Origin: Streptomyces sp. M41(2017)
GTDB taxonomy: Bacteria; Actinomycetota; Actinomycetes; Streptomycetales; Streptomycetaceae
Length of the DNA: 64,000 bases
Assembly (NCBI RefSeq): GCF_002078175.1
Contig: NZ_MWFK01000001.1
Span: 3,224,001-3,288,000, forward strand
Direction of reading: 5' to 3'
A program made the translations under genes and the position numbers. This document shows, piece by piece, positions 16,574 to 25,139 of this stretch. Within the stretch, counting starts at the first letter, position 1. The number at the start of each line of letters is the position of its first letter. The notes beneath the pieces are model-generated. The model saw only the letters and a list, made by a program, of their open reading frames with translations, was not told the origin of the DNA and searched no databases.

Positions 16574-18513
16574 TCGTAGAGCTCCTCTTCGGCGAGGTAC
16601 TTGACCAGCTCCTCCTTCTCGAAGAGGGAGAGCAGGTCGGGGCGGATGGGTTCGGTGTCCTCGCGGGTGAGATCGATCTGGCCGCGGACGGGATCGGTGG
16701 CGGCCAGTCCGCCGCTGGGGTCGGTGAGCCGGCACAGCAGGTTGGCCCGGCGCCAGACGCGCTCCATCGCGGGATGGTCCTCACGGGTGTGCCCGCCGCG
16801 GGACTCCGTGCGCTCCAGCGCCGCCCTGGCCACGCATTCGCTGACGAGCAGCATGTTGCGCAGGTCGAGGGCGAGATGCCAGCCCGGGTTGAACTGCCGG
16901 TGCCCCTCGACGCCGGCCCTGCGTGCCCGGACCCGCAGGTCGGCGAGCTTCTCCAGCGCCTGCTCCATCTCGGCCTCGCGCCGGATGATGCCGACCAGGT
17001 CGTTCATGGCCTGCTGGAGCTCCTGGTGCAGGGTGTACGGGTTCTCGGGCGGGCGGCCGTTGTCCTCGCCGGGTACCGGGCCCTCCGCCGAGAAGGGCCG
17101 CAGCGCCTCCGCGGCGGCCGTGTCGACCTGGACCTCGTCCACGGGGGGACGGTCGCCGGTGCGCCCGGCCGCGTACTCGGCGGCGTGCTGTCCCGCGCGC
17201 CGCCCGAACACCAGCAGGTCGGAGAGGGAGTTGCCGCCGAGCCGGTTGGAGCCGTGCATGCCTCCCGCGACCTCGCCGGCCGCGAACAGGCCGGGGACGC
17301 CGCGCGCCGCCGCCGTGTCCGAGTCGACCGCGATGCCGCCCATCACGTAGTGGCAGGTGGGCCCGACCTCCATCGCCTCGGCCGTGATGTCCACGTCGGC
17401 CAGCTCCTTGAACTGGTGGTACATGGAGGGGAGTCGGCGCCGGATCACCTCGGCGGGCATCCGGGTCGACACGTCGAGGAAGACCCCACCGTGCGGCGAT
17501 CCGCGACCGGCCTTCACCTCGGAGTTGATGGCCCGCGCGACCTCGTCGCGGGGGAGCAGTTCCGGTGGGCGCCGGTTGTGGTCCGGATCCTCGTACCAGC
17601 GGTCGCCCTCCTCCTCCGACTGCGCGTACTTCTCCTTGAAGACGTCCGGGATGTAGTCGAACATGAAGCGTTTTCCGTCGGAGTTGCGCAGTACCCCGCC
17701 GTCGCCGCGGACCGACTCGGTGACGAGGATGCCCTTGACGGACGGAGGCCAGACCATGCCGGTCGGGTGGAACTGCACGAACTCCATGTTGAGCAGCGGC
17801 GCCCCGGCGAGCAGCGCGAGCGCGTGCCCGTCGCCGGTGTACTCCCACGAGTTGGACGTCACCTTGAAGGACTTGCCGATGCCGCCGGTGGCGATCACCA
17901 CGGAGGGGGCTTCGAGGACGAAGAAGCGGCCCGACTCGCGCTCGTAGCAGAAGGTCCCGGACACCCGCTGCCCGTCCTTGAGGATCCGGGTGACGGTGCA
18001 CTCCTGGTAGATCTTCAGGCGGGACTCGTAGTCGCCTGTCTCCCGCATGTCCTCCTGCTGGAGGGAGACGATCTTCTGCTGGAGCGTGCGGATCAGTTCG
18101 AGCCCGGTGCGGTCGCCGACGTGCGCGAGGCGCGGGTACTCGTGGCCCCCGAAGTTGCGCTGGGAGATCCGCCCGTCCTTCGTGCGGTCGAAGAGGGCGC
18201 CCCAGGTCTCCAGTTCCCAGACCCGGTCGGGTGCCTCGCGGGCGTGCAGCTCGGCCATTCGCCACTGGTTGAGGAACTTGCCGCCGCGCATGGTGTCGCG
18301 GAAGTGGACCTGCCAGTTGTCGCCGGAGTTCACGTTGCCCATGGCGGCCGCGATGCCGCCCTCGGCCATCACCGTGTGGGCCTTGCCGAACAGCGACTTG
18401 CAGATCACCGCCGTACGGGCGCCGCGCTCACGTGCCTCGATCGCGGCACGCAGTCCGGCGCCACCGGCACCGACCACGACGACGTCCCACTCCTGTCGGT
18501 CGACCACGGACAT
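16570..18513 (-). CDS. sdhA: Succinate dehydrogenase/fumarate reductase flavoprotein subunit (SdhA)
   Basis: 647 aa; ATG with GGAG 6 nt upstream. It oxidises succinate to fumarate at a covalently bound FAD. The N-terminal dinucleotide-binding motif VVVGAGGAGLRAA lies at about 12-24; His46 in AHTVMAEGG is at the position of the flavin-linked histidine of SdhA. The body has the FAD_binding_2 domain with HPTG, GEVAGGMHGSNRLGGNSL and RRAGQHA, then the helical C-terminal domain with EHRQFNPGWHLALDLRN-type residues. The length fits the long actinobacterial Sdh1-type SdhA. It starts 18 nt after sdhC and overlaps sdhB by 4 nt. Confidence 0.94.
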   Translation of the reverse strand: MSVVDRQEWDVVVVGAGGAGLRAAIEARERGARTAVICKSLFGKAHTVMAEGGIAAAMGNVNSGDNWQVHFRDTMRGGKFLNQWRMAELHAREAPDRVWELETWGALFDRTKDGRISQRNFGGHEYPRLAHVGDRTGLELIRTLQQKIVSLQQEDMRETGDYESRLKIYQECTVTRILKDGQRVSGTFCYERESGRFFVLEAPSVVIATGGIGKSFKVTSNSWEYTGDGHALALLAGAPLLNMEFVQFHPTGMVWPPSVKGILVTESVRGDGGVLRNSDGKRFMFDYIPDVFKEKYAQSEEEGDRWYEDPDHNRRPPELLPRDEVARAINSEVKAGRGSPHGGVFLDVSTRMPAEVIRRRLPSMYHQFKELADVDITAEAMEVGPTCHYVMGGIAVDSDTAAARGVPGLFAAGEVAGGMHGSNRLGGNSLSDLLVFGRRAGQHAAEYAAGRTGDRPPVDEVQVDTAAAEALRPFSAEGPVPGEDNGRPPENPYTLHQELQQAMNDLVGIIRREAEMEQALEKLADLRVRARRAGVEGHRQFNPGWHLALDLRNMLLVSECVARAALERTESRGGHTREDHPAMERVWRRANLLCRLTDPSGGLAATDPVRGQIDLTREDTEPIRPDLLSLFEKEELVKYLAEEELYE

Positions 18514-18531
18514 CAGGGGGCTCCACCCAAT

Positions 18532-19353
18532 CTAGAAGAAGCGCGGATCGTCGAAGACGCCGGACGCGACGAGGTACACGTAGAAGTCGGCCACCGCCAC
18601 ACTGATCAACGACGCCCAGGCCAGCTGCATGTGACGGGCGTTCAGCTTTCCGACCCACTGCCACATCCGATAGCGCACGGGATGCCGGGAGAAGTGCTTC
18701 AGCTTCCCGCCGACGATGTGCCGGCAGGAGTGGCAGGACAGGGTGTACGCCCAGATCAGCGTGATGTTGGCGAGGAACACCAGCGAGCCGAGGCCCATGT
18801 GGCCCCAGGCGTAGTGCTCGTCGCGGAACGACAGCACGGTGTCGTACGTGAGGATGCCGGCGACGACGAGGGCCGCGTAGAAGAAGTACCGGTGGACGTT
18901 CTGGAGGATCAGCGGGAAGCGGGTCTCGCCGGAGTACTTCTTGTGCGGCTCGGCGACCGCGCAGGCCGGTGGGCTGGCCCAGAAGCCGCGGTAGTAGGCC
19001 TTGCGGTAGTAGTAGCAGGTCAGCCGGAACCCGAGCGGGAAGACCAGGATGATGATGGCGGGCGAGATGCCCCACCAGCTCCCGAAGAGGTCCGCGTTCG
19101 GCCCGGCGTGCATCGTCCTGCACCGCTCCGCCAGACAGGGCGAGTAGAACGGCGAGACGTACGGCGCCGCGTAGTAGTCCGTGTCCGCGAAGGCCCGCCA
19201 CGTCGAGTACACGATGAAGGCGAGCAGCCCGGCGGCGGTGACGGCGGGTGCCAGCCACCAGCGGTCGGTCCGCAGATGCGGTGCGTCGATCGCGGCGCGC
19301 GTACCGGCGCGTACACCGCCGCTGTTCAGATGGGGTTCCGTACCAGTGGCCAA
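18532..19353 (-). CDS. sdhC: Sdh1-type succinate dehydrogenase membrane anchor (SdhC) with CHxCxH motif
   Basis: 273 aa from TTG 19353 with GGAG 7 nt upstream. Five hydrophobic helices (about 33-53, 95-116, 148-171, 188-207, 243-264), fitting a single-polypeptide anchor that receives electrons from SdhB and reduces quinone. The length and layout match the SdhC of mycobacterial Sdh1. Notable is Cys207-His-Ser-Cys210-Arg-His212 at the end of helix 4, with other histidines (154, 180, 185, 220). Mycobacterial Sdh1 was reported to carry a membrane-embedded Rieske-type cluster in this subunit; the CHxCxH cluster could supply such ligands (inference). First sdh gene after a small coiled-coil gene. 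Confidence 0.85.
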   Translation of the reverse strand: MATGTEPHLNSGGVRAGTRAAIDAPHLRTDRWWLAPAVTAAGLLAFIVYSTWRAFADTDYYAAPYVSPFYSPCLAERCRTMHAGPNADLFGSWWGISPAIIILVFPLGFRLTCYYYRKAYYRGFWASPPACAVAEPHKKYSGETRFPLILQNVHRYFFYAALVVAGILTYDTVLSFRDEHYAWGHMGLGSLVFLANITLIWAYTLSCHSCRHIVGGKLKHFSRHPVRYRMWQWVGKLNARHMQLAWASLISVAVADFYVYLVASGVFDDPRFF

Positions 19354-19399
19354 CTTCGCACTCCGGTCGGGTTCGGGGGCGCGCCGGTGTCGAGGGCGC

Positions 19400-19723
19400 T
19401 CAGTGGGTGGGACCGTGGGAGGAGCCGAGACCCTCGTCGTCGGAGTCGGTCCACAGCGAGCTGTCGTACGGGGTGTCGGGGATCCGCACCAGGTCGGGCC
19501 GTGGCCCGGACGCGGGTCCCGCCGGTCCGGGGACGGCCGGGAGCCGGGCCGGGCCCGTGCTCGCCTCGCGCAGCAGCGCGACGCTCTCGCGCAGGTGGTC
19601 GGCGTCGGCGCGGACGCGGCGCATCTCCAGGCCGGTGCCCAGGTCCTGTTCCAGCCGTCGCACCGACCGCAGCAGGTCGTCGAGGCAGCGCTGGACCGTT
19701 GTCAGGTCGTCGTGCACGGACAT
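19400..19723 (-). CDS. Small coiled-coil protein co-oriented with sdhCAB (107 aa)
   Basis: ATG 19723 with GTGAGGG upstream. Residues 1-53 form a heptad-like helix (LTTVQRCLDDLLRSVRRLEQDL, then HLRESVALLREAS); the C-terminal half is Pro/Gly-rich and ends acidic (DSDDEGLGSS). No membrane segment and no catalytic motif. It lies 46 nt before sdhC on the same strand and is probably the first gene of the sdh transcript. It may be an assembly or regulatory protein for the complex, but this is only context; I do not recognise a family. Confidence 0.7.
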   Translation of the reverse strand: MSVHDDLTTVQRCLDDLLRSVRRLEQDLGTGLEMRRVRADADHLRESVALLREASTGPARLPAVPGPAGPASGPRPDLVRIPDTPYDSSLWTDSDDEGLGSSHGPTH

Positions 19724-20174
19724 GACTTGCCCTCACTTCCGGGCCCCGTGGCCCCAGGCGGCAACGTTCATGCGCCTGCGAGTGTTGCGCGTCACACACA
19801 CCCGTGTGAAGGCGTGTGCACGGATTGAGGGCTCATCCGTCCGAGATCGCGCCGTGCGCGCGGCGGTCTTCCTCCGTGCGCCGGTCCGCGCGCCCTTCAG
19901 ACGGTCCGCGCGCCCCCGTCAGGAACCCGCGCCGAGGGTCGGTGCTCCGTGCGGCCGGTGCCCGGTCCCCGCGCACCGGCCGCAGCCCAGGGCGCCGGGC
20001 CCGGGATTGCGCCGCACGGGTGGGGTTCCGCGCCGCTGCCGCCGTGTCGCCCCCTCCGCCGGCCTTCGCTCGCCTTCAGTGGGCGCATAGATCTGATCAG
20101 CTCCAAATAAGCCCAATGGTGATCAGAAGCAGTACGTGCCCCAGACAGCGGAGCGTCCCCCGGAGGTTGCAGTG
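19724..20174. other. 451-nt divergent intergenic region between the sdh operon and the orphan binding-protein gene
   Basis: No gene seen. Around 19795-19818 there is alternating CACAC/GTGTG with an inverted arrangement (CACACACCCGTGTG), about 75 nt upstream of the first sdh-operon gene, a possible operator or promoter element. CTGATCA at 20093-20099 and TGATCAG at 20120-20126 form a 7-bp inverted repeat just upstream of the plus-strand gene. The centre (19860-20050) is GC-rich and featureless. Confidence 0.4.
20093..20126 (+). promoter_or_regulatory. Inverted repeat CTGATCA-20 nt-TGATCAG upstream of the lipoprotein gene
   Basis: Perfect 7-bp arms with a less GC-rich spacer, about 50-80 nt before the ATG at 20175. 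A possible regulator-binding site or 5' UTR stem. No known regulator can be assigned. Confidence 0.35.
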
Positions 20175-22475
20175 ATGTCCCACGACGGCGTCGGACTGCG
20201 CGCGGTGATGCGCTCGGCCGCATTCCTCACCGCGGGCGTGCTCGCGGTACCCCTCCTCTCCGCCTGCAGCGCGGACGACGAGGGGGACAGGCCGGCGGCC
20301 GCGCAGGACATCGCTCCCGCGTCCCGAGACCAGGTCGCCGACGGCGGCACCCTGCGCTGGGCGGTGGACGCGGTCCCGGAGACGCTGAACGCATTCCAGG
20401 CGGACGCGGACGCGGCCACCTCCCGGGTCGCCGGCGCCGTCCTGCCCTCGATGTACCGGCTCGACGCGAACGGGCGGCCGCGGATCAACCCCGCCTACCT
20501 GGAGTCGGCCAAGGTCGTCGGCACCGAGCCCAAGCAGGTGGTGCTGTACAAGCTCAACCAGCAGGCCGTCTGGAGCGACGGGCGCGAGATCGGCGCCGCC
20601 GACTTCGCCGCCCAGTGGCGCGCCCTGTCCGGCAAGGACTCCGCGTACTGGACGGCCCGCAACGCGGGCTACGACCGCATCGAGAAGATCGAGCGGGGCA
20701 AGAACAACCTGGAGGTCCGCGTCACCTTCGCGCGGCCCTATGCCGACTGGAAGTCACTCTTCTCGCCGCTGTACCCGAAGAGCGTCATGGGCACCGCGGA
20801 CTCCTTCAATGACGGAGCCCGGCGCAAGCTCAAGGTCTCCGCGGGCCCCTTCGCGGTGAAGAAGGTCGACGTGAAGGGCGGCCAGGTCCAGCTCACCCGC
20901 AATCCGCGCTGGTGGGGCAGCCCCACCAAGCTGTCCGAGATCGACCTGGTGGCCGTGGCCCGGGACAAGCGGGCCGCCGCGCTCGCCGCCGACGAGCTCG
21001 ACATGGCCGAGATCGACCCCGCGGACGCCGAGCGCATCACCGCGGCCCGCGGCAGGTCCGGCCCGCTGAAGGGCGCGTCCGCCACCGGCACGCAGTCTCC
21101 GGGAGCCGGGCGGGACAAGGGCGAGAAGGACGACTCCGGCGAGAAGACCGGAAAGAGCAAGGACGAGAAGGCCCGGGACGACGGCAAGAGCAAGAGCGGG
21201 ACCAAGACCGAGAGCGACAGCGACGAGTCCTCGGACGCCGACGAGAAGGACACCACCGGCGCCGAGGGGAGCAAGGCGAAGGCCGCGGACCGGCAGGCCG
21301 CGCTGAGCGCCTTCGTGGTGCGCAAGTCCCTCGAACCCGCCTACACCCAGCTCGCCCTCAACGGTTCCGAGGGCCCCCTGGCCGACGAGCGGGTCCGCCG
21401 CGCCGTGGCCCGCGCCCTGGACCGCAAGGAACTGGCCCAGGTGGTCCTGAAGCCGCTGGGACTGCCCGCCGAGCCGGTCGGCAGCCACCTCGCCCTCATC
21501 GGGCAGGCGGCGTACTCCGACAACAGCGGCGCGCTCGGCGGCCAGGACACCGCCGAGGCGCGGGCGCTCCTCGCGGACGCCGGCTGGGTGCCCGGCGGAC
21601 CGGTCACCGAGCAGAAGAAGACGGAGAAGGCCGCCGGGTCCAAGGGCAAGAAGGCCGACACGGACGACAGCCCGGGCGACGACGGGACGTACATCGTCGG
21701 CGAGGACAACAAGCCGTCCGAGGCCGACCGGGACCTGCGCAAGGACCCGAAGGACCACACCGGCGCGCACGAGCGGACCAGCGCGCAGTCCGGCATCCAG
21801 GCGGACGAGCAGCAGGCCGGCAAGCAGTACGCCAAGCAGGGCGGGGCCCAGGGCGCGTACGCCCCGAAGGGCACGGCCGCACCCGCGGGCGCCGCGTCGG
21901 GCGCGCTCGCCAAGGACGGCAAGCCGCTGACGCTCCGCTTCGTCCTGCCCTCCGGACAGGGCTCCGAGTCGCTGCGGGCCGTCGCCGACAGGATCGCGCA
22001 GATGCTCCAGCGCATCGGCATCCGCACGGACATCTCCAAGGTGTCCGACGCGAGCTACTTCAAGGACCACATCGCCTCGGGCCAGTACGACCTGGCGCTG
22101 TACTCGTGGCCCGGCTCGGCCTACCCGGCCACCGACGCCCGTCCGATCTACTCCAAGCCCGTCCCGGCGGCCGACGGCTCACTGAGCGTGGAGCAGAACT
22201 ACACCCGCGTCGGCACCGACCAGGTCGACCAACTGTTCGACCAGGCGCTCTCGACGCTGGACGAGAGCGAGGAGCGCTCCCTGGTCCGCAAGGCCGACGC
22301 CCGCATCTGGGCCGCGGCCGGTTCCATCCCCCTCTACCAGCGCCCCCAGCTGACCGCCGTCCGCACCGGTCTCGCCAACGCCGGAGCCTTCGGTTTCCAG
22401 ACCCCGGTGTACGAGGACATGGGCTTCCTGAAGAAGGGCGCGCACCCCGTGGCGAGCCCGTCGAAGACCGGATGA
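20175..22475 (+). CDS. Orphan family-5 solute-binding lipoprotein with two low-complexity inserts
   Basis: 766 aa from ATG 20175, GGAGG 8 nt upstream. Signal peptide and lipobox LLSAC (Cys31) show a membrane-tethered lipoprotein. The fold is SBP_bac_5 (peptide/nickel-binding): GGTLRWAVDAVPETLN at the mature start, VRRAVARALDRKEL in the middle and a late YDLALYSWPGSAYP. It is longer than the usual 500-600 aa because of two charged, repetitive inserts: about 305-377 (Lys/Asp/Ser/Glu-rich) and about 475-582 (Lys/Asp then Gln/Ala/Gly-rich). No permease or ATPase gene adjoins it, so it may share an importer in trans or act as a sensor. It is followed by a 15-bp-stem terminator. Confidence 0.85.
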   Translation: MSHDGVGLRAVMRSAAFLTAGVLAVPLLSACSADDEGDRPAAAQDIAPASRDQVADGGTLRWAVDAVPETLNAFQADADAATSRVAGAVLPSMYRLDANGRPRINPAYLESAKVVGTEPKQVVLYKLNQQAVWSDGREIGAADFAAQWRALSGKDSAYWTARNAGYDRIEKIERGKNNLEVRVTFARPYADWKSLFSPLYPKSVMGTADSFNDGARRKLKVSAGPFAVKKVDVKGGQVQLTRNPRWWGSPTKLSEIDLVAVARDKRAAALAADELDMAEIDPADAERITAARGRSGPLKGASATGTQSPGAGRDKGEKDDSGEKTGKSKDEKARDDGKSKSGTKTESDSDESSDADEKDTTGAEGSKAKAADRQAALSAFVVRKSLEPAYTQLALNGSEGPLADERVRRAVARALDRKELAQVVLKPLGLPAEPVGSHLALIGQAAYSDNSGALGGQDTAEARALLADAGWVPGGPVTEQKKTEKAAGSKGKKADTDDSPGDDGTYIVGEDNKPSEADRDLRKDPKDHTGAHERTSAQSGIQADEQQAGKQYAKQGGAQGAYAPKGTAAPAGAASGALAKDGKPLTLRFVLPSGQGSESLRAVADRIAQMLQRIGIRTDISKVSDASYFKDHIASGQYDLALYSWPGSAYPATDARPIYSKPVPAADGSLSVEQNYTRVGTDQVDQLFDQALSTLDESEERSLVRKADARIWAAAGSIPLYQRPQLTAVRTGLANAGAFGFQTPVYEDMGFLKKGAHPVASPSKTG

Positions 22476-22487
22476 CCTGCGGATGAA

Positions 22488-22521
22488 CCGTGCGGGCCCG
22501 CCCCATGGCGGGCCCGCACGG
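22488..22521 (+). terminator. Terminator hairpin (15-bp perfect stem) after the orphan binding protein
   Basis: CCGTGCGGGCCCGCC at 22488-22502, loop CCAT, then the exact complement at 22507-22521. It begins 12 nt after the stop codon. Confidence 0.82.
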
Positions 22522-22532
22522 ACCCGCCCCCC

Positions 22533-22566
22533 GTGGCCCTGCGGAGGTTGCCTCCGCCAGGGCCAC
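22533..22566 (+). promoter_or_regulatory. Second stem-loop in the typA leader region
   Basis: GTGGCCCTG-CGGAGG pairs with CCTCCG-(C)-CAGGGCCAC around loop TTG, a 15-bp stem with one bulged C at 22557. It lies 89 nt before the typA start and 12 nt after the preceding terminator. TACGAT at 22568-22573 could be a typA -10. If so, this stem overlaps the promoter; otherwise it may be part of a tandem terminator. Confidence 0.5.
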
Positions 22567-22654
22567 GTACGATGGGGTAAGGCCGTGGCGTGTTCAGCCC
22601 GGCAGGCCCCGCGACGCGGAGGCCGTCCACTCACTCCGGGAGAAGCGCCTCAAT

Positions 22655-24562
22655 ATGGCCACGCGCCACGACATCCGCAACGTCGCCATCGTCGCCCACG
22701 TCGACCACGGCAAGACCACTCTGGTCGACGCCATGCTCAAGCAGGCCGGTGCCTTCGCCGCGCACGCCGCCGAGTCGCTCGACGACCGCATGATGGACTC
22801 GAACGACCTGGAACGTGAGAAGGGCATCACGATCCTGGCGAAGAACACGGCGGTCAAGTACCACCCGAAGGATGGCGGCGAGGCCATCACGATCAACATC
22901 ATCGACACCCCCGGCCACGCCGACTTCGGTGGTGAGGTCGAGCGCGGCCTGTCGATGGTGGACGCGGTCGTACTGCTCGTCGACGCCTCCGAGGGCCCGC
23001 TCCCCCAGACCCGCTTCGTGCTGCGCAAGGCGCTGCACGCCCGGCTCCCCGTCATCCTGTGCATCAACAAGACGGACCGCCCGGACGCGCGGATCGACGA
23101 GGTCGTGAACGAGGCCTACGACCTCTTCCTCGACCTCGACGCCGACGAGGACCAGATCGAGTTCCCGATCGTCTACGCGTGTGCGCGTGACGGCGTGGCC
23201 TCGCTGACCAAGCCGGAGGACGGCACCGTCCCGGCCGACAGCGACAGCCTGGAGCCGTTCTTCACGACGATCCTCGAATCGGTCCCGGCCCCGTCCTACG
23301 ACGAGACCGCGCCGCTCCAGGCCCACGTCACGAACCTGGACGCCGACAACTTCCTCGGCCGTATCGCGCTGCTCCGTGTCGAGCAGGGTGAGCTGCGCAA
23401 GGGCCAGAACGTCACGTGGATCAAGCGCGACGGCACCATGGCGAACGTCCGCATCACCGAGCTGCTGATGACCGAGGCGCTCACCCGCAAGCCCGCCGAG
23501 AAGGCGGGCCCCGGTGACATCTGTGCCGTCGCCGGTATCCCGGACATCATGATCGGCGAGACCCTCGCCGACCCCGAGAACCCGATCGCGCTGCCGCTGA
23601 TCACGGTCGACGAGCCGGCGATCTCCATGACCATCGGCACGAACACCTCTCCGATGGTCGGCCGCGGTGCGACCGGCAAGGGTGCGGACGCCAAGGCCGC
23701 GGTCAAGGACCGCAAGGTCACCGCCCGCCAGGTCAAGGACCGGCTCGACCGCGAGCTGATCGGTAACGTCTCGCTGCGGGTGCTCGACACCGAGCGTCCG
23801 GACGCGTGGGAGGTCCAGGGCCGTGGTGAGCTCGCGCTCGCCATCCTGGTCGAGCAGATGCGCCGTGAGGGCTTCGAGCTGACCATCGGCAAGCCGCAGG
23901 TCGTCACCCAGATCGTCGACGGCAAGGTGCACGAGCCGGTCGAGCGCATGACGATCGACGTCCCCGAGGAGCACATGGGCGCGGTCACGCAGCTCATGGG
24001 CGTCCGCAAGGGCCGGATGGACAACATGTCGAACCACGGCTCCGGCTGGGTCCGTCTGGAGTTCGTCGTCCCGTCCCGCGGCCTCATCGGCTTCCGTACG
24101 GAGTTCCTGACCGGCACGCGCGGCACGGGCATCGCCCACTCGATCCACGAGGGTCACGAGCCCTGGTTCGGCACCCTGACGACCCGTAACAACGGCTCGC
24201 TCGTCGCCGACCGCGCCGGAGCCGTCACCGCGTTCGCGATGACGAATCTCCAGGAGCGTGGCGTGCTGTTCACCGACCCCGGCACCGAGGTGTACGAGGG
24301 CATGATCGTCGGCGAGAACTCGCGCGCCGACGACATGGACGTGAACATCACCAAGGAGAAGAAGCTCACGAACATGCGGTCGGCCGCGGCCGACTCGTTC
24401 GAGGCGATCGTTCCGCCGCGCAAGCTCTCGCTGGAGCAGTCCCTGGAGTTCTGCCGCGACGACGAGTGCGTCGAGGTGACCCCGGAGGCCGTTCGCATCC
24501 GCAAGGTCGTCCTGGACCAGAAGGAGCGCGGTCGCTCCGCGAGCCGCGCCAAGCACGGCTGA
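22655..24562 (+). CDS. typA: Ribosome-associated GTPase TypA/BipA
   Basis: 635 aa, the family's normal size. ATG 22655 with GGGAGAAG upstream. G1 motif AHVDHGKTT (14-22), switch region EREKGITILAKNT, G3 DTPGHADF, and G4 NKTD are all present, followed by EF-Tu-like domain 2, EF-G-like domains and the BipA-specific C terminus (GRSASRAKHG end). It binds the ribosome in the manner of EF-G and is needed for assembly or stress translation (family knowledge). Monocistronic: hairpins precede it and a textbook intrinsic terminator follows. In Streptomyces coelicolor the bldK operon lies directly downstream of a gene of this type, which supports naming the next importer bldK (recollection, not searched). 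Confidence 0.95.
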   Translation: MATRHDIRNVAIVAHVDHGKTTLVDAMLKQAGAFAAHAAESLDDRMMDSNDLEREKGITILAKNTAVKYHPKDGGEAITINIIDTPGHADFGGEVERGLSMVDAVVLLVDASEGPLPQTRFVLRKALHARLPVILCINKTDRPDARIDEVVNEAYDLFLDLDADEDQIEFPIVYACARDGVASLTKPEDGTVPADSDSLEPFFTTILESVPAPSYDETAPLQAHVTNLDADNFLGRIALLRVEQGELRKGQNVTWIKRDGTMANVRITELLMTEALTRKPAEKAGPGDICAVAGIPDIMIGETLADPENPIALPLITVDEPAISMTIGTNTSPMVGRGATGKGADAKAAVKDRKVTARQVKDRLDRELIGNVSLRVLDTERPDAWEVQGRGELALAILVEQMRREGFELTIGKPQVVTQIVDGKVHEPVERMTIDVPEEHMGAVTQLMGVRKGRMDNMSNHGSGWVRLEFVVPSRGLIGFRTEFLTGTRGTGIAHSIHEGHEPWFGTLTTRNNGSLVADRAGAVTAFAMTNLQERGVLFTDPGTEVYEGMIVGENSRADDMDVNITKEKKLTNMRSAAADSFEAIVPPRKLSLEQSLEFCRDDECVEVTPEAVRIRKVVLDQKERGRSASRAKHG

Positions 24563-24667
24563 TCCACCGGCCGTAGCGCCCTGTCCGACCCGCCGCGCCG
24601 CCGCTGAGCCGGCCGGCCGGGACGGGCCGATCCGCTCGTCGTGACGAGTGGATCCACCGGCAACCGA

Positions 24668-24705
24668 GCCCGGGTGCCCCCAAGCATGGGGGCACCCGGG
24701 CTTTT
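24668..24705 (+). terminator. Intrinsic terminator of typA
   Basis: GCCCGGGTGCCCCC (24668-24681), loop AAGCAT, then GGGGGCACCCGGGC (24688-24701), followed directly by TTTT. A 14-bp perfect stem with a T-run, unusually canonical for this genome. Confidence 0.92.
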
Positions 24706-24870
24706 CGCAACCCGTTTTCCGTCTCGTCATGTCCGAAATGCGGAGCCCCTCGACCGATACGCATGTAACACGTCCGTTTCGGGGGCTTCTCCGGCGGATC
24801 ATTTTGTCCAGATTTTGGAAGATGTACGCGGTAGCTGTGATGGAACCGAGACCTAAAGGCTGTGGTCGGT

Positions 24871-24890
24871 TATCTGGCTCATGTCAGATA
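24871..24890 (+). promoter_or_regulatory. Inverted repeat TATCTG-8 nt-CAGATA upstream of the bldK operon
   Basis: Perfect 6-bp arms, partly extendable through a G-T pair, in the less GC-rich stretch about 515 nt before bldKA. Operator-like. It does not fit the BldD consensus as I know it. Regulator unknown. Confidence 0.35.
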
Positions 24891-25043
24891 GTTAGCCGCG
24901 TAACGCTCGGGTCAATGGGTCATGCGCTGTGGGGACAGTGCCGACTCACGAGCACAGTGGGGTGCTTGATCCTCCGTCAGGGGTGTCGGAGGTCAGCAGT
25001 GCCCCTCCTGTCCGTGCACCGGTTGAGTCATGAGGAGGTACCC

Positions 25044-25139
25044 ATGTGCGGTGTCACCAGCACCATGTGGGTCACATCGTCCCCCGCGATCCGCGACGAG
25101 GCGGAGTTCCGATCACGCCTCTGTGCCCGCGTGCGCTGA
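25044..25139 (+). CDS. Short ORF (31 aa) with strong Shine-Dalgarno upstream of bldKA, possible leader peptide
   Basis: ATG 25044 follows GAGGAGGT at 5-nt spacing, one of the best ribosome-binding sites in the window. The product (begins MCGVTSTMW, ends RSRLCARVR) has two cysteines, no signal peptide and an Arg-rich end. Streptomyces has many 25-35-codon leader peptides of similar look. A GC hairpin (25149-25164) follows within 10 nt, so translation could affect expression of the operon 265 nt downstream. It could also be a small regulatory protein or a chance frame. No homologue is known to me. Confidence 0.42.
   Translation: MCGVTSTMWVTSSPAIRDEAEFRSRLCARVR

Noticed and set aside
16774..19725. 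Roughly 980-codon frame antisense to sdhA and sdhC
   Set aside because: Compositional artefact opposite genes with clear catalytic and cofactor motifs.
20175..22475. Frameshift or fusion as the cause of the charged inserts in the orphan binding protein
   Set aside because: The frame stays open with normal third-position GC through both inserts and the fold resumes after each, so they are in-frame insertions.
24840..25040. Possible BldD operator or riboswitch upstream of bldK
   Set aside because: I could not match the BldD consensus or any riboswitch core I know; only generic inverted repeats are visible.
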